Shown one piece after another: positions 29,542 through 37,325 of a DNA stretch of 53,075 nucleotides. Numbering within the stretch: position 1 is the stretch's first letter; every line of letters starts with the position of its first letter. The stretch comes from a virus. The translations under genes were made by a program, and so were the position numbers. The stretch spans positions 1 through 53,075 of IMG/VR virus record IMGVR_UViG_3300025030_000138. One strand, written 5' to 3'. The notes below the pieces were generated by a model. The model had not been told where the DNA came from and did no database searches. It saw only the letters and a program-made list of their open reading frames with translations.

Positions 29542-30186
29542 CTAGTTGAGCTCGCCCTCGGTGTCGTCCACGTCGTCCACGGACCCGCGCCGAGCCTGGT
29601 AGGCCTCGGCGTAGAGCCTCGCGTACCCGGGATCCCTCTGCGCCAGGACCGCGGCCTTGGCCGGGGTCAGGGTCGGGTCCTTCTCGCGGAGCGCGATCAC
29701 CTTCGCGGCGGTGAACGCCTTGAGCTGCGCGCGCGCCGAGGTGCCACCGCCGGGGACCGCCGAGGCCGAGCGGCCGCGCTCGGTCATGGGCACGACCTCG
29801 GGAGCTGCGGCGCCGAAGCACTTGGAGAAGCCGTCGGCGCCCATGGCGTCGTACGCCTTGAGCAGCGAGTCGCGCGCGGCCGCGGGCGCCTTGCCGGCGG
29901 CGATCGCGGCGTCGACCGCGGCCTCGGCCTCGCCCTTCTTCGCGGCGTCCTCCGCGGCCTTGATGGTCTCCTTCGCCTTCCCGAGATCCTCGGAGAGCTT
30001 CAGGATCTGCGCGTCCTTCGAGTCGCGGGCCGCGGTCAGGACCACGACCTCGGCCTTGGCGCGGGTGAGCTCCACGTCGGCCGCGGCTGCCTTGCCGGCG
30101 GTCTCGGCGAGGAGGGCGGCGGTCTTGGCGTGGTCCGCAGCCATCTTCTCGTGCTCCGCGAGGGTGATCGTCTTCGGTGCGTCCAT
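29542..30186 (-). CDS. Internal-start scaffold protein (Mu Z-like)
   Basis: In-frame ATG at 30186 (Met183 of the protease-scaffold) with AGGAG six bases upstream, giving 214 aa starting M-D-A-P-K-T-I-T-L-A-E-H-E-K. This is the exact boundary between the protease and coiled-coil parts, like the nested gene pair of Mu and lambda. Nested product inferred, not proven. Confidence 0.6.
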   Translation of the reverse strand: MDAPKTITLAEHEKMAADHAKTAALLAETAGKAAAADVELTRAKAEVVVLTAARDSKDAQILKLSEDLGKAKETIKAAEDAAKKGEAEAAVDAAIAAGKAPAAARDSLLKAYDAMGADGFSKCFGAAAPEVVPMTERGRSASAVPGGGTSARAQLKAFTAAKVIALREKDPTLTPAKAAVLAQRDPGYARLYAEAYQARRGSVDDVDDTEGELN

Positions 30187-30732
30187 GGTGTTCTCCTGTC
30201 TCAGCGCGACGGTTGAGGCGGGGACGATCCCCACCGCGTTCATGTCCGGGATCGCCGGACGATTCGTGAGGGCGACGGCCTGCAGCACTGCGGAGAGCGT
30301 GTCTCCGCTCGTCGGGTCGAGAACGTCGAACCCGATCTCGGGCGAACACAGGTCGTACTCCTCGGCCTCGGCGTACTGCAGCGCGCGAGGCGTCGGCTTG
30401 ATGTACGCGAACAGGGCCGGGGCCCCGGCTTCGTTCGTCTCGATCTTGAGGCCGATCACACGGCCGGCGCTCTTGCCGTCCTCGGCGTTCTGCGGCGAGT
30501 AGGTCCCGTGGTTGTAGTCAGCGGGGACGCGGCGCGCGTACGCCTTGAAGTTGGCCAGCAGCGTGTCTGCGAGCTCCGCGGAGAACTCGATCTTCCCGTA
30601 CCGCGAGTCGTGCACGGTCGCGCCGATGGGTGCAATCTGGAGACGCAGCAGCTTGGTGTCTGGGGCGAGCCCGAAAGACACGTCCGCCGTCACGACCCGC
30701 ACTGGGGTCGCTGCGAGGATCCAGGGGTGCAT
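29542..30732 (-). CDS. Head maturation protease-scaffold (Mu I-like)
   Basis: 396 aa, ATG 30732. N-terminal part resembles Mu I proteases: D-Y-N-H-G-T (H as possible catalytic residue), Y-D-L-C-S-P-E-I-G-F and A-V-A-L-T-N-R-P-A-I near residue 165. The C-terminal half is a long Ala/Lys/Glu coiled coil, the scaffold. An in-frame internal ATG (30186) with AGGAGA makes scaffold alone. Acts in procapsid assembly, then cleaves itself and capsid parts (family knowledge). Confidence 0.75.
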   Translation of the reverse strand: MHPWILAATPVRVVTADVSFGLAPDTKLLRLQIAPIGATVHDSRYGKIEFSAELADTLLANFKAYARRVPADYNHGTYSPQNAEDGKSAGRVIGLKIETNEAGAPALFAYIKPTPRALQYAEAEEYDLCSPEIGFDVLDPTSGDTLSAVLQAVALTNRPAIPDMNAVGIVPASTVALRQENTMDAPKTITLAEHEKMAADHAKTAALLAETAGKAAAADVELTRAKAEVVVLTAARDSKDAQILKLSEDLGKAKETIKAAEDAAKKGEAEAAVDAAIAAGKAPAAARDSLLKAYDAMGADGFSKCFGAAAPEVVPMTERGRSASAVPGGGTSARAQLKAFTAAKVIALREKDPTLTPAKAAVLAQRDPGYARLYAEAYQARRGSVDDVDDTEGELN

Positions 30733-30735
30733 GGG

Positions 30736-31002
30736 CTACTCCGGCTTCTTGCAGTCGGTCGCGTTCGGGTTGTCGCTCCGACACACGAGGTAGAGGTTGA
30801 ACGAGTCGATCAGCCTCGCTCGCTCCAGCTTCGCGATCCGCTCCTCGTGCTGCTCCGAGGTGGCCTGCACGTCGGCGAAGGATGCGGACGCGCGGCCGGC
30901 CATGAACAGGGCCCCGGCCGAGAGCAGGATCGCAGCCCCGGCGGCGGTGACGATCCGCCACGAGGGGGCCTCAGCAACGGCGAGGAGAGCGTCCTTGCTC
31001 AC
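30736..31002 (-). CDS. Small membrane protein, 88 aa
   Basis: GTG 31002 in GTGA overlap. One membrane helix (V-T-A-A-G-A-A-I-L-L-S-A-G-A-L-F-M-A), then a coiled coil (E-Q-H-E-E-R-I-A-K-L-E-R-A-R) and two Cys. Sits in a block of exported or membrane proteins between head genes. Could be a holin-like, spanin-like or envelope protein; no family recognised. Confidence 0.6.
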   Translation of the reverse strand: MSKDALLAVAEAPSWRIVTAAGAAILLSAGALFMAGRASASFADVQATSEQHEERIAKLERARLIDSFNLYLVCRSDNPNATDCKKPE

Positions 31003-31451
31003 GGGACCTCCACTGGAGCGCCACACCCGGGCGGCTCGTGGCCAGCGATCACGACCTCGGGGCATGTCACGCCACCACTAGGCCGCCCGTGCTTGCTCAT
31101 GGGCACGACCGTCAGCGCCAGGCCGCCCCGCGACAGCGACGCGCACAAGACATCGCGGGCGGTGCCGGGCACTCCGTCGAACCCGGCCGGCAGCGCGGCC
31201 CCGCCCCCGCCCTCGGCCTCCGGCGCCGCCACGATCTCCACGTACTGCGTGGTCAGCGTCCCGGACTCGCAGTCGATCCCGTTCTCGCTCAGAGCCTGCG
31301 CCGCCTCGCATGGCCCCTGAGCCAGGGCGACGAAGCACTCGCCACCAACCAGGGCCGCGGGGACCTCTCCGGTGGCGAGCCACACAGCGACCGCGCCACC
31401 GGCTGCGGCGAGGGCGGCGGCGGCGACTGCAGCGGAGGAGCGGTGGTTCAT
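30999..31451 (-). CDS. Exported Cys-rich protein with signal-like N-terminus
   Basis: 150 aa, ATG 31451 in ATGA overlap. N-terminal hydrophobic segment (A-A-V-A-A-A-A-L-A-A-A-G-G-A-V-A-V-W-L) then a soluble domain with about seven Cys (E-C-F, P-C-E, D-C-E, L-C-A, T-C-P, G-C-G), suitable for periplasmic disulfides. Function unknown. Confidence 0.58.
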   Translation of the reverse strand: MNHRSSAAVAAAALAAAGGAVAVWLATGEVPAALVGGECFVALAQGPCEAAQALSENGIDCESGTLTTQYVEIVAAPEAEGGGGAALPAGFDGVPGTARDVLCASLSRGGLALTVVPMSKHGRPSGGVTCPEVVIAGHEPPGCGAPVEVP

Positions 31452-31735
31452 GCGTTCACCGCCTCGCCGTTGCGGATCCACCCGTGCCACCCGGCGGCGC
31501 CCTTGGCGTTGACCGAGGGCGAGAGCGAGAGCGTCTCGATCGTGTCCCCGGTGCGCACCCACCAGTGACACGCCACCGGGTAACCCTGGCCCTCGCCCTT
31601 CGGCCCGCCGTCGAGCGGGTTCTCGAAGGGGACGGCGATGTAGTCGTTCTGGTGGTTCGGGTTCAGGAAGAGCACGCCCATCCCGTCGCGGCCGTTCTCC
31701 GAGTAGAACTTCGCGTCCAGGTCTGTGAGCCTCAC
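31448..31735 (-). CDS. DUF6527-like small protein
   Basis: 95 aa, GTG in GTGA overlap. L-T-D-L-D-A-K-F, G-V-L-F-L-N-P-N-H-Q, I-A-V-P-F-E-N-P-L-D-G-G-P and T-L-S-L-S-P-S-V with a final W-H-G-W-I-R-N-G-E follow the pattern of the DUF6527 phage family as I recall it; the usual Cys positions are replaced. Role unknown. Confidence 0.6.
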   Translation of the reverse strand: MRLTDLDAKFYSENGRDGMGVLFLNPNHQNDYIAVPFENPLDGGPKGEGQGYPVACHWWVRTGDTIETLSLSPSVNAKGAAGWHGWIRNGEAVNA

Positions 31736-33615
31736 TGCCGCACCTCCAGCGTCCGCAGCCACCCGTTGAACTGCCCAGCCCCGGCCACGGTCGCACCGAT
31801 GCCCGCTGAGGCAGCGTGTGCGGTCGGCATGTACCCGGCCCCCGTGAGCGAGGTTGCGACCGAGACGTGATCCTGCTCGACCCAGACGTTGCCGGCTCCC
31901 CACCGGAGACAGACCTCGTGCGCGCCGCCGGTCCACGTCAGGGCCGCGGACTGAACCGTGGTTGTGTTCGCGGCGGTTCCGGTCGAGCAGTTGGCGCGGC
32001 GGCTGGAGTCAACCCAGCAGGCGACGCCGTTCGTGCCCGTCCTCGTGTCGAAGAGGTAGGCGTCCGCGGCGGGTGCGGTCCACTCCGGCGTGACCGTGAC
32101 GCAGACCTCGCCCTGCCCGGTCGGGAACCCCTGCGTCCCGACCGTCGGCTTGTCCGGCAGGCGCGCCGTGGCGAGGGTGGTGGTGTTGATCGAAGACGTG
32201 GCGAACGTCCCCGCTTCCTTCTGCGCTCGCCAAGCGTAGACGGTCAGCGCCGGCTGCGTGTTCGGCTGCCCAGTGTCGCGGGCGTCGGGACCGAGCACGA
32301 GGAATGACGACGGGGTAGCGAAGCCCTCCAACTCGCACCGGCTCCACGAGGTCGTGAGCGCGCACGCCGTCCGCCCCTGGTACGTCACGGCGTCGTTCGT
32401 GGTGGAGAGGTAGAGCGTTCCCGTCCCGGTGACGGTGCGGAGGTAGATGGAATTCGACGCTACGGCACCCGCCGCCTTCGACATGGTGACGACGCTGAAC
32501 TCTCCGGCGGCGTCGATCGCAGTGAATGCGATCTGCTCGGCGGTGGTGGTTCCATCCGGGGCAACGGCAGCGTTCGGCGTGACCACCGGAGCCGCGGTCC
32601 CGGCGCCGTTGTTCGACTTCGCCCACGCCGCGTTGTCGAACTCGCTCGCGTTCGTGAGCAGGTTGGTTCGCCCCTCCTCGACGTAGAGCCCGGTCCCCGG
32701 CAGCACGCGGCCCATGTCGTCGCCAAAGTCAGCGACGGCGACGCCCGCGGCGTTGGTGTAGTCCATGCCCGCGGTGCTGTTGCGGTCCACCGCGACGTTG
32801 CGCGACTCGGCGATGGTGCCGGCCCACTGGCTCTCGATGCGGAGCAGTTCTGCGTCGGTGAGGGTGCAGGGGAAGATTGCAACGAGCGACTCCACCCCGT
32901 TGAGCCAGTACGACGTGGACGAGTGCCGCCCAAACCACGCCTCTTCGGTTGTGGCCGCCGCGGGGTTCACGTTCCACGCTGCGGCTGCCGACTGGCTCCC
33001 ATTCGCGCGGGCGGTCAAGACCTTGGTCGCGGTGTCGAATCGGCACGATTCCACGAACCATCGCCCCGACTGCGACGCTAGATTCGCAGACACGGCCTTG
33101 GTCGTGGGCGTGCCCGCGGCGTTGGCGACGTTGCAGACGTAGGTCGACGCGGCGCCGTAGGCGTAGAAGCCACGCAGCGCTGCGGCTCCCTGATCGAACG
33201 TGGGCGAAACCGCCAGCGCCCCGCCGGGTGCCGAGATCGTGATCACGGTGAAGTCGGCCACCCACAGATCCGCCGTCGTCGCCTTCGTGGTGAGTCGAGG
33301 CGCCTCTGCCAGTGCGTCGATCCTCGCCCCGTACCGCGCCGTCGCCCCGGTCCCCGGCACGAAGGGGCCGGTCTCGAACGTGGTCCCGGTGCCCTGCGTC
33401 ACCGCCACGCTCGCCCCGGCGCCGTCCACGCAGTCCCAGGAGTCGGCGTCGGGCGTGCAGACGAGGGACGGGGCGCAGGTCAGGCCGGAGAGGTTGACGA
33501 GGCCGGAGGTGGAGAGGGGGCCGGAGAGGATTGGGCCCACGCCCTCAACAAACACCTCCTGCGCGGCGGCGGGAGAGGCGCAGGCGAGCGCGAGAGTGAG
33601 GGCGAGCAGGCGCAT
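31732..33615 (-). CDS. Signal-peptide-bearing lectin-like fibre protein
   Basis: 627 aa, ATG 33615 overlapping the upstream stop (TAATG). A clear Sec signal peptide (M-R-L-L-A-L-T-L-A-L-A-C-A-S-P-A-A-A-Q) starts it. The body is beta-rich with two concanavalin/LamG-like stretches and the motif G-L-Y-V-E-E-G-R-T-N-L-L-T-N-A-S-E-F with A-V-A-P-D-G-T-T-T-A, common in phage fibre carbohydrate-binding modules. A Sec signal on a structural-type protein is unusual: it may be exported to the envelope instead of the virion. Confidence 0.6.
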   Translation of the reverse strand: MRLLALTLALACASPAAAQEVFVEGVGPILSGPLSTSGLVNLSGLTCAPSLVCTPDADSWDCVDGAGASVAVTQGTGTTFETGPFVPGTGATARYGARIDALAEAPRLTTKATTADLWVADFTVITISAPGGALAVSPTFDQGAAALRGFYAYGAASTYVCNVANAAGTPTTKAVSANLASQSGRWFVESCRFDTATKVLTARANGSQSAAAAWNVNPAAATTEEAWFGRHSSTSYWLNGVESLVAIFPCTLTDAELLRIESQWAGTIAESRNVAVDRNSTAGMDYTNAAGVAVADFGDDMGRVLPGTGLYVEEGRTNLLTNASEFDNAAWAKSNNGAGTAAPVVTPNAAVAPDGTTTAEQIAFTAIDAAGEFSVVTMSKAAGAVASNSIYLRTVTGTGTLYLSTTNDAVTYQGRTACALTTSWSRCELEGFATPSSFLVLGPDARDTGQPNTQPALTVYAWRAQKEAGTFATSSINTTTLATARLPDKPTVGTQGFPTGQGEVCVTVTPEWTAPAADAYLFDTRTGTNGVACWVDSSRRANCSTGTAANTTTVQSAALTWTGGAHEVCLRWGAGNVWVEQDHVSVATSLTGAGYMPTAHAASAGIGATVAGAGQFNGWLRTLEVRQ

Positions 33616-34250
33616 TACTGAGCCGACACCGCGGTCGCGTTGATATCTCCGGTTGCGCCCGCGCTGCGGCAGTAGCCGGTGATCGCCGGGACCTTGAGCC
33701 GCCGCGTGACGCCGGGGTGGAACTTGCTGCCGAGCGTCGCGCAGTCGGTTCCAGAGCCGCCGTCGTCCGTGCCGCAGAGGAAGACCAGTTCGTCGCTCCC
33801 CGTGAAGTCGTAGGTCCCGGCGGAGAGGCTGACGACGGTGGTCCCGTTCGCGGCGCAGTTGCTTGCACCCACGGGGGTCGTGAGGTCGGCAGCGGCCACG
33901 GAGAAGGCGTTGCCGCCGGTGACGCTGACGGTGCCGTCCACCGTCAGGCTGCCCGCGTTGTCGCTCACCGGCTGGACCAGCGGCGACGTGGCCGGCGACA
34001 CGTAGAGCGGGGACGCGGCGGTGCCGATCGCGGTGCCCGACCCGTTGACCGGCGTCACCTTGAAGCCGCCCGCCGCCGTCAGGTACGCCTCCTGGAGGGC
34101 GTAGTAGGCGTTGGTGATGTACTTCGAGGTGATGCCGCTCGGCGCCGAAGCGTCCGCGTGCGCGAGCGCGACGGTGCCGAGGACGGCGCCGAGCACGAGC
34201 AGCGCGAGCGCGCCCGCTGCCGCGCTGAGGCGGTGGAGGATCTTGGTCAT
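33615..34250 (-). CDS. Exported beta-rich protein
   Basis: 211 aa, ATG 34250. N-terminal signal peptide or anchor (A-A-A-G-A-L-A-L-L-V-L-G-A-V-L-G-T-V-A-L-A-H-A-D-A) with a plausible A-H-A cleavage site, then a beta-rich domain with four Cys. Adjacent to the lectin-like exported protein. Function unknown. Confidence 0.6.
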   Translation of the reverse strand: MTKILHRLSAAAGALALLVLGAVLGTVALAHADASAPSGITSKYITNAYYALQEAYLTAAGGFKVTPVNGSGTAIGTAASPLYVSPATSPLVQPVSDNAGSLTVDGTVSVTGGNAFSVAAADLTTPVGASNCAANGTTVVSLSAGTYDFTGSDELVFLCGTDDGGSGTDCATLGSKFHPGVTRRLKVPAITGYCRSAGATGDINATAVSAQ

Positions 34251-34262
34251 GGTCGGGGGCTC

Positions 34263-37200
34263 CTACTGCGGGGGCTGCAGGACGCGGAGACAACGGCAGA
34301 GCAACCACCTGCCCTTGCTGCTCTCGCACTGAGGGTTGGGCGACGCTGGGATCTGCCCAGCGTCAGCACCGGCCACGCTGTCTGCGATCGTCCCGTCTGC
34401 CTCGCGGCACGGGCCGCAGGTGCCGGAGTCGAGCAGGGCGCTGTAGAGCACCGGGTACAGCACGCCCTCGCTCTCGGCCTCGCGCATGAACGCCGCGCGC
34501 CCGGCGGAGTTGCCCTCCACCGAGAGCTCCATGGCCGTGCGCTTGATCGCGGGCGCCTCCTCGACCGAGGCCACGAAGTCGGCCCAGATTTTCTCTTCGC
34601 TGATCTCCTCCGGCGAGAGCCCAGCTTCCTCCGCCCACCGCGCGTCCCGGATCGCCAGGGCCCGGGTCATGCGGAGGATCTCGTCTGCGATCGTGTCGCC
34701 CTGCGAGCGGGCGAGGGAGTCGAGGGCCGGATCCTCCGGCTCCTCGATCGGCACCGCGGCGGAGTCGTCGTCATCCTGCGCGAGCGTCAGCGGCTCCGGC
34801 GCCGGGTCCGCGATGTCCTCCCGGATCGCCGCCTGCGACGCCTTGGCCGCGGTCTCCGCGCGCCCGGGCGCCATGTCCAACTCGGCCTTGGCGTGCTCGC
34901 GGCCGAAGGCGTAGAGGGCGGCGGCGTAGCCTGCGGTCGCGTCCGTGAGCGCGGCCCGGACCTCGGGCGGCACGTCGGCAGCGTTGACCGCCTTGAAGTC
35001 GCCCGTGGCTGCAGCCTTCCGGAGCCCGGCGACCCACGCGGTCACGGACGAGCGCTGCGCTTTGAGCGCGGCTGCGACGCCGGCCTGCAAGTCGGCCGGG
35101 GCCGCGTCGAGCTTGGCGCCGATCTCGGCGAAGCGGACCGCGCCCTCCCCGGCGAGGAGCGGGCGTCGGGCGGACCACGGGGCGCGCTCGCTGTGGAGCT
35201 GCGCGGCCGGGGCCCCAGCCAGCGGGAACGCGGTGTTCGCCTCGCCCACGGTGACGACGATCTCCGCGAACCGCAGCGGCTTCCGCTCCGCCCTCACGCC
35301 CACGTCCGGCTGCCCGGGGTCGACGTACGAGAGGGTCATGTGCGGCGTGAACCCGTGGTTGCGCTTCGGCCCGCAGCTCGCCGCGTCGAGGGCCGCGCAC
35401 AGCGACTGCCGCAGGTCAGGCAGCGTCGGCGCGTCGAACGAGAGGTACAGCACGTCCTTGCCGTCGCTGCTCTCGGTCGCGGCGAACCGGCCGGTGCCGG
35501 AAAGCTCGCCCTCGCAAGGCGCCGCGGACTTCGCCCACGCCTCGACGGCGGCGAGCACCTTCGGCCCGAGACCCGGCTCCTTGCCGACGTAGGCCAGCGT
35601 CAGGTGGAGTTCGTCGGCGGGAAGCCCGCCCGCGACAGCCAGCTCCGCGGCCACGTCGGACGGCGGCCAGAACGCCACCATGACGCCGGCGTGCTTGGTC
35701 GGGTCTTCACCCATAAGCAGCGGCTCGCAGGTCCCGCACGAGCAGCCGGTCAGGCTGTGGGTCTGCGGCGGAGCGGCCGGGGCCGGCGCCTCCTCCACCT
35801 TCGGCACGAAGCCTTTGCCCGCGCTCCCGAGCAGCCGGTCCGCGGTGGGCCAGTCCACCTGGAACGCCATCTTCGCGATCTCAACCGCGGCATCCCGCGG
35901 CAGCGTGCCGGCCGCGACCTGAGACACGATCGCCACCAGGGCCGTGACCTGCGCGCCGTTGAGCGCGGACTCCTGCACGTCCGCCACCGGCTCCGCGGCG
36001 GGGGCTGCCCCCGGCACCGCAGCCGCCACCGGCGCCGCCTCAGCCTCCGGCGCCGGCAGCGAGAGCAGCTCGTGCGTGCGCTCCAGCGCCGAGCGGCCCG
36101 AGGTGAGCCCCGCGGTCTTGGCGTCGATCAGCGGCTTGAGGGCAGCGGCCACGTCCTCGCTGCGCAGCTTCGGCGTGGCAATGTAGGGGTAGGCGGCCTG
36201 CGGCCCGAAGTTCCACGTGATCAGCGCCGGGATCAGCTGCGTGTTGATCGGCTCCAGCAGGTCCCCGGCGAGCGCCTCCTCTGCGAGGACCCAGGGATCC
36301 TGCATGGCCGTGGACGCCGACAGGCTCCCGTTCGGGGTCGTTCCCGCGGACTGCCAGCCCTGCAGGAAGGCGTCCCGGATGTCTCGCTTCAGGAAGTCGA
36401 TCGCGTCGGCGATGGCCTTGCCACCGTCGGGGTTGCCCTGCTTCCAGCTGATCTCGACGCCAGTGCGGAAGCGCCCGAACGCGCCCTCATGCGCCCGGAG
36501 GTTGCCGAGCCACTCGTCAATGTCCAGGAGGTCGGCCGGGGTCGTCCCCTTCTCCACGTTCGCAACGGGAACGCCAAGCGCCTCGCGGTCCATCCAGATC
36601 CCGAGGAGTTTCAGCCCGTCCAGGACGAGCTTGATCGGCATGTGGCACGGACGCAGCCAACTCTCGCCCGTGGGGTCGTCGCCGCTGGGCTCGACCGTGT
36701 GCACCAGCAGCGAGTCCACCGGGAGCGGCTCGAAGGTCTGGGCGCCCCCGTAGACCCGCTGGACGATCCCGGTGAGCACGCCGCCCGTGAACAGCCAGCG
36801 GTAGATCGTCCACGGCGGACGCGGCGCCAGCCTTGCCAGCGTGGTCTGCCGCCTGGTCTTGTCGTACCGACACACGACCTCGGAGACAGCGTGGCCGTTG
36901 ACGATCGCGGTCCGGGCGGCCTCGCGGAGGTACCGAGAGAACCCTGGCTTCAAATCCTCGAACAGCGCCTTGCGGATGAACTCCGCGTGCGGGTCGAGGT
37001 TCTCCGTCCCCTTCCGGTCCCGCGCCTTACCGTCGGCCGGGGTCACGTCGGCGCCGGCCAGGGCGAGGACGATCGGCAGCACCGCCCCACGGACAGACTG
37101 CGCGCAGGCGGAGATCGTCTTCGCGCCCTTCTCGTACAGGCCGAGGGTGGTCACGTCTCCGTACGTCCGCGAGTCCACAGCCAACTCGCTGTTGGGCTCG

Positions 37201-37271
37201 CGCCGGTAGAGCCGACCACCGGGAGCGTAGAGGCCGGAGCTGCCCACCGGAGCGAAGGAGGGGACGAGCAT
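34263..37271 (-). CDS. Portal (DUF935/Mu gp29-like) fused to 2H phosphoesterase and MuF-like domain
   Basis: 1002 aa. Residues 1-485 resemble DUF935 portals, including the A-L-N-G-A-Q-V-T-A-L-V-A-I-V end. A Cys trio (C510, C512, C515) precedes residues about 527-685, which carry H556-L-T558 and H644-M-T646, the paired H-x-T motifs of 2H phosphoesterases (2'-5' RNA ligase family). The C-terminal 300 residues are helical and end with C952-G-P-C955, C982, C992 and C994, like MuF/SPP1 gp7 head-morphogenesis proteins. A portal-MuF fusion is known; a phosphoesterase between them is unusual. Confidence 0.78.
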   Translation of the reverse strand: MLVPSFAPVGSSGLYAPGGRLYRREPNSELAVDSRTYGDVTTLGLYEKGAKTISACAQSVRGAVLPIVLALAGADVTPADGKARDRKGTENLDPHAEFIRKALFEDLKPGFSRYLREAARTAIVNGHAVSEVVCRYDKTRRQTTLARLAPRPPWTIYRWLFTGGVLTGIVQRVYGGAQTFEPLPVDSLLVHTVEPSGDDPTGESWLRPCHMPIKLVLDGLKLLGIWMDREALGVPVANVEKGTTPADLLDIDEWLGNLRAHEGAFGRFRTGVEISWKQGNPDGGKAIADAIDFLKRDIRDAFLQGWQSAGTTPNGSLSASTAMQDPWVLAEEALAGDLLEPINTQLIPALITWNFGPQAAYPYIATPKLRSEDVAAALKPLIDAKTAGLTSGRSALERTHELLSLPAPEAEAAPVAAAVPGAAPAAEPVADVQESALNGAQVTALVAIVSQVAAGTLPRDAAVEIAKMAFQVDWPTADRLLGSAGKGFVPKVEEAPAPAAPPQTHSLTGCSCGTCEPLLMGEDPTKHAGVMVAFWPPSDVAAELAVAGGLPADELHLTLAYVGKEPGLGPKVLAAVEAWAKSAAPCEGELSGTGRFAATESSDGKDVLYLSFDAPTLPDLRQSLCAALDAASCGPKRNHGFTPHMTLSYVDPGQPDVGVRAERKPLRFAEIVVTVGEANTAFPLAGAPAAQLHSERAPWSARRPLLAGEGAVRFAEIGAKLDAAPADLQAGVAAALKAQRSSVTAWVAGLRKAAATGDFKAVNAADVPPEVRAALTDATAGYAAALYAFGREHAKAELDMAPGRAETAAKASQAAIREDIADPAPEPLTLAQDDDDSAAVPIEEPEDPALDSLARSQGDTIADEILRMTRALAIRDARWAEEAGLSPEEISEEKIWADFVASVEEAPAIKRTAMELSVEGNSAGRAAFMREAESEGVLYPVLYSALLDSGTCGPCREADGTIADSVAGADAGQIPASPNPQCESSKGRWLLCRCLRVLQPPQ

Positions 37272-37325
37272 GTGTCGTGCCTCCTTCGCTGCGGGGGTGG
37301 GGATGCTACGGGCTGCGGCTGCGGC

